Source: Planctomycetota bacterium
GTDB taxonomy: Bacteria; Planctomycetota; UBA1135; UBA2386
DNA: 24,948 nt
Direction of reading: 5' to 3'
NCBI GenBank assembly: GCA_016793305.1
Contig: JAEUHU010000009.1
Location: 1-24,948 of the forward strand
Within the stretch, counting starts at the first letter, position 1; the number at the start of each line of letters is the position of its first letter. The translations under genes and the position numbers were made by a program. Below, one piece after another: positions 15,144 through 21,357 of this stretch. The notes under the pieces are model-generated. The model was not told the DNA's origin and made no database searches. It was given only the letters and a program-made list of their open reading frames with translations.

Positions 15144-16508
15144 TCAGAAGCGCACCGTGACGTCGAAGCCGAGCACCCAAAGCCCCTGGTCCTCGCCGAG
15201 GTCGAAGGCGCGGTTGTCCCAGTTGCGGTAGTAGACCGCCTCCGGCCGCACCTGCAGCGACGGGGTCGCGTTCCAGGTGAGGCCGACACCGTGGCTCGTG
15301 TAGCTGCCGGCGAAGCCGCTGCGCGCGCCGTCGGTGTCGCGCCACCACTCGTTGCGCAGCGTGACGAACGTCTGCGGCGACAGGCGCAGCGACGTGTAGT
15401 TCAGCACGCCGCCGGTCCACGTCGTGCCCGGGATGTCGGCACCGAGCCCACCGCCGCCGCCGAACGAGCGCACCGGGCCGAGGCTCGGCCGGCCGCCGAC
15501 CACCGCGTCGCGTTGCCACATCACGTAGCCCTCGGTCTTGGTGTGGAGGTCGGCGTCGACCCGGTGCTGCCAAGTGCCGACGAGGTAGTTGAAGTTGTCG
15601 GCGCCGGACGGCTGGCCGTCCTGTTCGAAGCGCTGGAAGCGTGCGTCGTTGATCGCGTTCAACACCACGTACAGCGAGTCGTCGTTGTCGGCCGCGACCC
15701 ACCGCACGCCGAGCATGCCGGTCAGCACCGCGCCTTCGAACCACGGCGCGCTGTCGGTGCCGGCGTGCAGCCCCGCCTGCACGCTCCACTGTCGATCCAG
15801 CATCGTCGTCAGCATGACGCCGGTCTGCGTGTAGGTGTCGTGCGTGAACAGCAGCGAATGCGTCGCCATCGCGTTGTCCGGCGCGAACTGCGTCTCGATG
15901 TCGGGGCACGCGACCCAGCGGCCGACGCGCAGGATCGAGCCGTCGGCCAGGCCCGGCACGTAGAGGTCGAGGTACAGCTCCGTCGCGTCGAAGCCGTACA
16001 GCTCGTTGCGTTCGAGCAACTGCTCGCTGAACCAGCCGCCGGCCGTCATCCAGCGGTAGTTCGTGCCGTAGAGCAGCGTGGCGCGGAAGCCCCAGTCGAC
16101 GTGGTCCTGCTGCACGCTGTCGACCTCGCGCTCGAACCGCACCACGCCCTGTTCGAGCTGCACGCTGTTCGGCACCAGCCAATAAGACGACGGCAGGTTC
16201 GAGTCGCGGGCGCTGCTCAGGTTCGCCGACGTGGTCGCCCAGCCGTAGGCGCGCAGCCGCGGCGCCAGCGCCGGCACGAGCTCGTGCAGCAGGGCGGTCG
16301 TGGGCCACGTCGTCGTCGACGGCGGCACGCCGACCAGGGGATAGCCCTGCCACTCGGCGGACGGGAACGGCGGCGAGGCCAGCGGTGCCGGCAGGGCGCG
16401 GCGCGGCGGTTCGGCCTGCGGCGGTTCCTGGGCCAGCACTGCAGCCGGGCTCACGAGTGCTGCGACCGCGAGGAGCCGGCGGCGTCCGGCTCGTCCGGCG
16501 CCGGCCAC
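15144..16508 (-). CDS. Outer-membrane beta-barrel porin, OmpL-like (bbp2 family)
   Basis: 454 aa from the GTG at 16508. This start gives a clean signal peptide (MAGAGRAGRRR, then LLAVAALVSPAAVLA, cut before QEPPQ); ATG at 16598 would add an Arg-rich stretch. A Pro-rich linker (27-55) is followed by a barrel of alternating polar and aromatic residues. It contains YLDLYVPGLADGSILRVGR, PDIETQFAPDN, HSLLFTHDTYTQTGVM, DRQWSVQAGLHAGTDSAPW and LGVRWVAADNDDSLYVVLNAINDARF. These are hallmarks of putative beta-barrel porin-2 proteins. The last residue is Phe (GFDVTVRF), the outer-membrane assembly signal. Porins of this type are often found beside kdp genes, and this one lies 32 bp before a kdpD-like gene. 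It probably lets small solutes or ions through the outer membrane; the solute is unknown. Its start overlaps a small ORF. Confidence 0.85.
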   Translation of the reverse strand: MAGAGRAGRRRLLAVAALVSPAAVLAQEPPQAEPPRRALPAPLASPPFPSAEWQGYPLVGVPPSTTTWPTTALLHELVPALAPRLRAYGWATTSANLSSARDSNLPSSYWLVPNSVQLEQGVVRFEREVDSVQQDHVDWGFRATLLYGTNYRWMTAGGWFSEQLLERNELYGFDATELYLDLYVPGLADGSILRVGRWVACPDIETQFAPDNAMATHSLLFTHDTYTQTGVMLTTMLDRQWSVQAGLHAGTDSAPWFEGAVLTGMLGVRWVAADNDDSLYVVLNAINDARFQRFEQDGQPSGADNFNYLVGTWQHRVDADLHTKTEGYVMWQRDAVVGGRPSLGPVRSFGGGGGLGADIPGTTWTGGVLNYTSLRLSPQTFVTLRNEWWRDTDGARSGFAGSYTSHGVGLTWNATPSLQVRPEAVYYRNWDNRAFDLGEDQGLWVLGFDVTVRF

Positions 16509-16588
16509 AGCGTCGCGAACCAGCGAACGAACACGAAGGGCAGCAGGAAGCAGCTGGACACGGCGAGGACGGCGATCGGATCGGCCAT
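16451..16588 (-). CDS. Small single-span membrane peptide, possible KdpF-like remnant, overlapping the porin start
   Basis: 45 aa. MADPIAVLAVSSCFLLPFVF (residues 1-20) plus VRWFATLWP gives one membrane helix followed by a short basic/aromatic edge, then a polar tail (APDEPDAAGSSRSQHS). KdpF, the first gene of kdp operons, is a single-helix peptide of about 30 residues with an N-out helix and no strong motif. The position before a porin-kdpD-kdpE run is where kdpF would be if kdpABC had been lost. The ORF overlaps the porin signal-peptide region by 58 bp in another frame. An in-frame ATG six codons earlier exists (16606). No good ribosome binding site lies near 16588. Because the ORF is short and overlapped, it could also be a chance frame. 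Confidence 0.4.
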   Translation of the reverse strand: MADPIAVLAVSSCFLLPFVFVRWFATLWPAPDEPDAAGSSRSQHS

Positions 16589-16663
16589 GGAGCACCATGG
16601 CCGCATCCTGGCCCCCCCCTGGGCGAGGGCTCGATGGGAGCCGCGTCAGGAACGGCGGTGCAC

Positions 16664-16684
16664 GCATAAGGACTGCATAAGGAC
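16664..16684. repeat. Tandem 10-bp direct repeat with 11-bp period, candidate KdpE-type operator
   Basis: GCATAAGGAC occurs at 16664-16673 and again, without a mismatch, at 16675-16684, with a single T between. The unit is AT-richer than its surroundings. OmpR/PhoB-family response regulators bind head-to-tail on direct repeats spaced about one helical turn (10-11 bp), and two such regulators are encoded by the flanking operons. The repeat lies about 76 bp before the small ORF start at 16588 and about 200 bp before the rightward kinase, so control of the leftward unit is more likely. The factor itself is inferred. Confidence 0.5.
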
Positions 16685-16722
16685 GCCCTCGGCGCCCGCA
16701 GGGCCAGGGCCCGTCGCAGAGC

Positions 16723-16767
16723 TCAGAAGCGTGTCGAGAAGCCGAAGCCGTACTGGATTCGATGCGG
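16723..16767 (-). pseudogene. Possible remnant of a beta-barrel protein C terminus
   Basis: On the minus strand a 14-codon frame reads PHRIQYGFGFSTRF followed by TGA. Alternating aromatic residues and a terminal Phe are the C-terminal signature of outer-membrane barrels. The DNA around the stop (CGCTTCTGAGC) is identical to that at the end of the intact porin at 15144, where the frame also reads GGCTTC shortly before. A TGA lies directly upstream, so the rest of the frame is lost. It may be the scar of a deleted or duplicated porin gene; with so few residues, chance is a real alternative. Confidence 0.3.
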
Positions 16768-16885
16768 TCAAGACAGGAAGGCGCCCGCCTTGATGCGCCC
16801 TTGAGGTCACGGCCCCCACCGCCACCCCCGCACCTCGCCAGCGAGCCGTTGCCCCCGTCGCGGCCACCGCCGATGCTGCACATCC

Positions 16886-18451
16886 GTGACGACGACCATG
16901 CCCGCGGCCGGCAACGGCCGCTCGAAGCGCTCGAGCTCGCCGCTGCACCGGCTGCTGAACGTCGGCCCGGAACCGCGCCACCCGTACGTCTACGCGCTGG
17001 TCGTCGTCGCGATCGCCACCCTGATCGCGTTCGCGCTGTACCCGTTCGAGGACCTCGCCAACCTGATCATGGTCTACCTGCTGGCGACGGTGATCGCCGC
17101 GGTGCGCCTCGGCCGCGGACCGTCGATCACCACCACCATCGTCGGCACCGCGGCGTTCGTGTACTTCTTCGTGCCGAACCGCTACTCGTTCGTGATGGCG
17201 GACCTGACCTACCTGCAGACCTTCACCATCATGATCGTCGTCGGCATCATCGTGTCGACGCTGACGTCGCAGCTGCGCACCGAGCTGCTGGCCACCGAGT
17301 CGCGCGAACGGCGCAGCCGGGCGCTCTACGAGCTGTCGCGCGCGCTGGCCGGCGCCGAGACCGAGGCCGACGTCGAACGGCTGGTGCCGCACCACGTCGA
17401 ACGCGCGTTCCGGACCCCCGGGACGCTGCTGTCGGGCGCCCACGGCGACACCGCCGCGGCTCGGCCGATCCCCGCTTCCTGGTCGGTGGCCGACGCCGAG
17501 GCGCTCACGGTCTGCTCCAGCACCGGCACTCCGCAGCGCACCGGCGCCCTGCTGCTGCAGCCGCTGGTCGTCACCGGCGAGGTGGTCGGCGTGCTCGCGC
17601 TCGACGTGGGCAACACACCGCTGACCGCCAGCGACGACGTGCAGCTGGTCGAGTCGTTCGCCAACAACATCGCCGTGGCCCTGCACCGCGTCGTCGTCGA
17701 CGCGCGCGCCGAGCACGCCCACCAGCGGGCCGAGGACGAACGCCTGCGCAACGTCATGCTGAGCTCGGTCAGCCACGACCTGCGCACGCCGCTCGCGGCG
17801 ATCACCGGAGCCGTCACCACGATGCTCGAGAACGGACCGCAGCTCGACGACGACAGCCGCCACGAACTGCTCGGCGCGATCCGCGACGACGCCGAAGCGC
17901 TCGAGCGCCACGTGCGCAACCTGCTCGACCTGACGCGACTCGAGTCGGGCGGCCTCGAGGCGCGGCGCGACTGGTGCTCGCTCGAGGAAGTGGTCGGCTG
18001 CGCCCTGGAACGCGTCGACAGCCTGCTGACCGACCGGCCGATCGACCTCGACGTGCCGAGCGACCTGCCGTGGCCGCAGGTCGACGGAGCCCTGGTCGAA
18101 CAACTGCTGGTCAACCTGATCGAGAACGCGGTGCGCTACACCCCGACCGGCAGTCCGATCACGATCGCCGCCCGCTGCACGCCGACCAGCGTGCGCCTGT
18201 CCGTCGCCGACCGAGGCCCGGGCATCCCGGCGGAACGGCGCGAACAGGTGTTCACCAAGTTCTATCGCGGCGAAGGCCACCGCCACGCCGCCGGCGCCGG
18301 GCTCGGGCTCGCGATCTGCCGCGCGATCGCGCACCTGCACGGCGGGGACGTGCACGTCGAGGAGCGCGAAGGCGGTGGCGCGGTGTTCGTCGCCAACCTT
18401 CCCGCAGCCTTGCAACCAGCTCCGCCCGCGCGCGACGGCGACCTCGCATGA
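16886..18451 (+). CDS. kdpD: KdpD-like sensor histidine kinase lacking the N-terminal KdpD/USP domains (rightward pair)
   Basis: 521 aa from GTG at 16886; ATG at 16898 (517 aa) is equally possible and neither has a clear ribosome binding site. A basic N terminus (NGRSKRSSSPLHRLLN) is followed by DUF4118 with four helices (about 34-52, 58-73, 82-96 and 109-126) and the typical loop FVYFFVPNRYSFVMADLTYL. A GAF domain fills about 145-270 (PLVVTGEVVGVLALDVG). The kinase has His297 in SVSHDLRTPLAAITGAVTTML, LLVNLIENAVRYTP, DRGPGIPAERREQVFTKFYRG, and GAGLGLAICRAIAHLHGG. The H-to-ATPase spacing and DLRTPLAAITG block are KdpD-type. As in the other copy, the potassium/nucleotide-sensing N-terminal domains are absent. 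It is coupled to the next gene by a 4-bp ATGA overlap. Confidence 0.9.
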   Translation: MTTTMPAAGNGRSKRSSSPLHRLLNVGPEPRHPYVYALVVVAIATLIAFALYPFEDLANLIMVYLLATVIAAVRLGRGPSITTTIVGTAAFVYFFVPNRYSFVMADLTYLQTFTIMIVVGIIVSTLTSQLRTELLATESRERRSRALYELSRALAGAETEADVERLVPHHVERAFRTPGTLLSGAHGDTAAARPIPASWSVADAEALTVCSSTGTPQRTGALLLQPLVVTGEVVGVLALDVGNTPLTASDDVQLVESFANNIAVALHRVVVDARAEHAHQRAEDERLRNVMLSSVSHDLRTPLAAITGAVTTMLENGPQLDDDSRHELLGAIRDDAEALERHVRNLLDLTRLESGGLEARRDWCSLEEVVGCALERVDSLLTDRPIDLDVPSDLPWPQVDGALVEQLLVNLIENAVRYTPTGSPITIAARCTPTSVRLSVADRGPGIPAERREQVFTKFYRGEGHRHAAGAGLGLAICRAIAHLHGGDVHVEEREGGGAVFVANLPAALQPAPPARDGDLA

Positions 18452-19164
18452 ACGACCCCTCCACCGCCACCGGCCCGCAGATCCTGGTCGTCGAGGACGA
18501 AGAGGCGATGCGCCGTTTCCTGCGCGTGACGCTGCGCGTGAACAACTACCGCATCACCGAGGCGACCACCGCGCAGGAGGCGCTGGCACTCGCCCAGGAA
18601 CGGCGCCCAGACGTCGTGCTGCTGGACCTCGGCCTGCCCGACGGCGACGGCCTGCAGGTCGTGGTCGGCCTGCGCACCTGGTTCGCCGGTCCGATCCTGG
18701 TCGTCTCGGCGCGCCACCAGGAGAGCGACAAGGTCCAAGCGCTCGACGCGGGGGCCGACGACTACCTCACCAAGCCGTTCGGCACCAGCGAACTGCTGGC
18801 CCGGTTGCGCGTCGCCCAGCGCCACTTCGCGCGCACCGCCGCCGGCACCAGCGAGAAGGGCTTGTTCGTGGCCGGCGCGCTGCGGGTCGACCGCGACCGC
18901 CACGAGGTCACCGTGCGCGGCGAGGTCGTGAAGCTGACGCCGATCGAGTACCGGCTGCTGCTGAGCCTCGTGCGCAACGCCGGCCGGGTGGTGACCCGCC
19001 GCCAGCTGCTGCGCGAGGTCTGGGGCGAACAGCACCTCGACGAGGCCCACTACGTGCGGGTCTACATGTCGGCCCTGCGGCGCAAGATCGAGGAGGACCC
19101 GGCGCGGCCGAAGCTGCTGCGCACGGAACAGAACGTCGGCTACCGCCTGTTCGTCGAACCCTGA
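18448..19164 (+). CDS. kdpE: KdpE-like response regulator of the OmpR/PhoB family (rightward pair)
   Basis: 238 aa. Receiver domain 11-125: ILVVEDEEAMRRFLRVTLRVNNYRITEA with Glu16-Asp17, phosphoacceptor Asp60 in VVLLDLGLPDGDGLQVV, VVSARHQESDKVQALDAGADDYLTKPFG with Lys109. The winged-helix output domain (about 140-235) contains VKLTPIEYRLLLSLVRNAGRVVTRRQLLREVWG, HYVRVYMSALRRKIEEDP and RTEQNVGYRLFVEP. It is clearly a paralogue of the protein at 12851-13594, sharing receiver landmarks at the same residue numbers. Start and upstream stop overlap (18448-18451). A hairpin follows the stop. Its regulon is unknown: the adjoining ClC gene and the repeat at 16664 are the nearest candidates, by position only. 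Confidence 0.92.
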   Translation: MNDPSTATGPQILVVEDEEAMRRFLRVTLRVNNYRITEATTAQEALALAQERRPDVVLLDLGLPDGDGLQVVVGLRTWFAGPILVVSARHQESDKVQALDAGADDYLTKPFGTSELLARLRVAQRHFARTAAGTSEKGLFVAGALRVDRDRHEVTVRGEVVKLTPIEYRLLLSLVRNAGRVVTRRQLLREVWGEQHLDEAHYVRVYMSALRRKIEEDPARPKLLRTEQNVGYRLFVEP

Positions 19165-19184
19165 GCCCTGGCACCCGCCGCCCG

Positions 19185-19202
19185 GTTCCGAGGGATCGGA
19201 GC
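19185..19202 (+). terminator. Hairpin between the kdpE-like and ClC genes, candidate terminator
   Basis: GTTCCGA and TCGGAGC pair (7 bp including one G-U) around a GGGA loop, 21 bp after the kdpE stop codon. A weak T-containing tract (GTTCTT) follows a few bases later. It could end or attenuate the rightward kdpDE transcript before the ClC gene. Confidence 0.35.
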
Positions 19203-19248
19203 GCGTTCTTGACGGCGGCCCCGGCCCACCCGACCCTTGCCCGCCTCG

Positions 19249-21312
19249 ATGCCGAAATCGAAGGGCCTGCCGCTGCGCGCGTTCGCGATCTTCCTGCTCG
19301 CTGCAGGGATCGGTGTCGCCGGCGGGCTGCTCGGCAGCCTGTTCCAGCAGAGCCTCGACGGCATGCAGTCGCTGCTGACCGGACGACTGCTCGACGTCGA
19401 TCCGGTGCGACCCGGGCAGCAGACCGAGTCGCTGTCCGAGGCCGTGCGTCGCGATCTCGCGTGGTGGCAGACGCTGCTGGTGCCGACCGCCGGCGGTGCG
19501 TTCGCCGGCCTGCTGCTGCTGCTCTTGCGCGGCAAGCGGCCGCCGTTCGGCCTCGCCGATCTCGTGGTGATGGTGCAGCTGCGCAAGGGTGCGCTGCGGT
19601 TCCGCGACAACGTGGTGCAGCTGCTGTCGTCGGCCAGCACGATCGGCAGCGGTGGCTCGATCGGCCGCGAGGGTGCGAACTCGCAGCTCGCGGCGCTGGT
19701 CGCGGCGCTGGTGGCGCGTTGGACCAAGGTCGGCTCCCGGTCGCGGGCGGTGCTGATCGGCTGCGGCGTCGCCGCCGGCATGGCGACCTCCTACAACGCC
19801 CCGATCGCCGCGGCGATCTTCGTGATGGAGGTCGTGCTCGGCAACTTCGCGATGGACGTGTTCGCGCCGGTGGTCGTGGCCTCGGTGCTCGCCACCATCG
19901 TGCGCAAGCAGTGGCTCGGCGAGGTCGCGGTCTACCAGAGCGACGCCAACGCCGTCGCCAGCCTGTCGCCGCAGCTGATCCTCGCCGCCGTGGTGCTCGG
20001 CGTGCTGTGCGGCGTCGGCGGCATCTTCTTCCGCGCCGGCCTCGACCGCGGCCGCAGCCTGTTCCAGGCGCTGCGCCTGCCGCTGCCGCTCGGCATGGCG
20101 CTCGGTGGGCTCGTGGTCGGCGCGATCGGCATCTTCATGCCGGAGGCGTGGGGCAACGGCATCGACGTGATCCGCGAGTGCGCCACCGGGACCACCAGCC
20201 TCGGCGTCGTGCTGACGCTGTTCCTGTGGAAGCAGGTGGCGACGATCGCCACCGTCGGCAGCGGCGGGCTCGGCGGCATCTTCACGCCGAACCTGGTCAT
20301 CGGGGCTGCGTTCGGGGCCATGTTCGCGCAGGTGCTCGGCCAGCTGACGCCGTTGGCGCCGGGCCACACCGCGACGTTCGTGTTCGTCGGCATGGCCGGG
20401 CTCACCGCCGCGACGATGCACGCGCCGGTGACCGCGGTGGTGCTGGTGTTCGAGTTGACCGGCCACTACGAGCTGACGCTGCCGGTGATGCTGTGCAGCA
20501 TCGTCGGCAGCATCACCGCGGCGCTGATCGACCAGGACAGCTACTACACGGCGGCGATCAAGCGGAAGGGCGAACAGCTGCCGGCCGGGGTCGAGGACCT
20601 GGCGATCCGCTCGACCTACGTGCGCGACGTGCTGCGCCAGGACACGCGCACCGTGCGCGACACCGCCGGCTTCGCCGAGGTGATGGGCCTGCTGGGCACG
20701 TTCCGCGGCGACACGATCTACGTGGTCGACGGCCAGGGCGGGCTGACCGGCCGCATCGAGCTGCAGGACGTGAAGAACTTCCTCAACGACCCGAGCCTGA
20801 CCTCGGTGGTGATCGCCGCCGACCTGACGCGGCCGGTGGTCACCACCACCGCCGACCAGTCGATCGCCACCGTGCTGCCGCTGTTCGACGATCCCGAGCT
20901 GCGTGAGGTCGCGGTGGTCGCCGGCCAGGCGGGTGCTGGCCAAACGGGACGTCTGCTCGGCCGGGTGCGCCACCAGGACGTGTTGACGACCCTCGGCGAC
21001 GAGGTGCTCGGCCAGCAACGCCGTTCGGGCCGCATCGCCGTCGGCCCCGAAGAACTCGAACTGCCGGCCGACCACGAACTGCGCACCGTGCCGCTGCCCG
21101 ACACCTGGGCCGGCCTCGCCGTCGACGCGCTGCCGCCGGCGAGCGTGCGCGATCTGGTGGTCGTGATGGCGCTGCGACCCGGTCCGCGCGGCGACGACGT
21201 GCTGGCGGCGACCCCCGAACTGGTGCTGCAGCCCGGCTGGCGGGTGGTCGTGCTCGGCAAGCGCGAAGCGATCCGCAAGCTGCGCGACGACGCGGACGGC
21301 GACGACGAGTAG
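19249..21312 (+). CDS. ClC-family chloride channel or chloride/proton antiporter with cytosolic CBS and TrkA-C-like regions
   Basis: 687 aa from ATG at 19249; a TTG four codons earlier is less likely. The membrane part covers about 8-440. GSGGSIGREGANSQL holds the gating glutamate (Glu141) in the G-R-E-G signature. The family normally has Pro after this G; here it is Ala. GSGGLGGIFTPNLVIGAAFG is the G-x-F-x-P motif and GMAGLTAATMHAPVTAVVLVFELTGHYEL the late helix block. Two CBS-like segments follow (about 460-570: VVDGQGGLTGRIELQDVK; VVTTTADQSIATVLPLFDD). A TrkA-C-like end comes last (about 610-687: LPPASVRDLVVVMALRPG, LQPGWRVVVLGKREAIRKLR). Such tails bind nucleotides and gate transport in relatives. 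It moves chloride or another anion across the inner membrane. It lies 84 bp after kdpE with a hairpin between them. Confidence 0.92.
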   Translation: MPKSKGLPLRAFAIFLLAAGIGVAGGLLGSLFQQSLDGMQSLLTGRLLDVDPVRPGQQTESLSEAVRRDLAWWQTLLVPTAGGAFAGLLLLLLRGKRPPFGLADLVVMVQLRKGALRFRDNVVQLLSSASTIGSGGSIGREGANSQLAALVAALVARWTKVGSRSRAVLIGCGVAAGMATSYNAPIAAAIFVMEVVLGNFAMDVFAPVVVASVLATIVRKQWLGEVAVYQSDANAVASLSPQLILAAVVLGVLCGVGGIFFRAGLDRGRSLFQALRLPLPLGMALGGLVVGAIGIFMPEAWGNGIDVIRECATGTTSLGVVLTLFLWKQVATIATVGSGGLGGIFTPNLVIGAAFGAMFAQVLGQLTPLAPGHTATFVFVGMAGLTAATMHAPVTAVVLVFELTGHYELTLPVMLCSIVGSITAALIDQDSYYTAAIKRKGEQLPAGVEDLAIRSTYVRDVLRQDTRTVRDTAGFAEVMGLLGTFRGDTIYVVDGQGGLTGRIELQDVKNFLNDPSLTSVVIAADLTRPVVTTTADQSIATVLPLFDDPELREVAVVAGQAGAGQTGRLLGRVRHQDVLTTLGDEVLGQQRRSGRIAVGPEELELPADHELRTVPLPDTWAGLAVDALPPASVRDLVVVMALRPGPRGDDVLAATPELVLQPGWRVVVLGKREAIRKLRDDADGDDE

Positions 21313-21343
21313 GCTCGAACGACCGCGTGGTCCCGCCCGCGGC

Positions 21344-21349
21344 AAGGAG
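21344..21349 (+). promoter_or_regulatory. Strong ribosome binding site AAGGAG
   Basis: AAGGAG lies 8 nt before the ATG at 21358. It is one of the few clear Shine-Dalgarno sequences at a non-overlapping gene start in this window, and it fixes the start of the exported protein. Confidence 0.7.
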
Positions 21350-21357
21350 CCCCACCG

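Larger units (their letters stand above)
16589..16885. promoter_or_regulatory. Divergent spacer between the two kdpDE-like units
   Basis: This 297-bp stretch separates the leftward porin/kdpDE unit from the rightward kdpDE/ClC unit and must hold the promoters of both. It contains an 8-base C run (16611-16618 region), a perfect 10-bp direct repeat (16664-16684), and a short porin-like C-terminal reading frame (16723-16767, minus strand). No intact gene of usual length fits in it. I could not pick a convincing -35/-10 pair for either direction. Confidence 0.6.

Noticed and set aside
15112..16353. Upstream extension of the leftward kdpD frame as a large N-terminal sensor domain
   Set aside because: The extension lies across the porin gene in another frame and is Arg-rich nonsense. 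It is not the missing KdpD/USP region.
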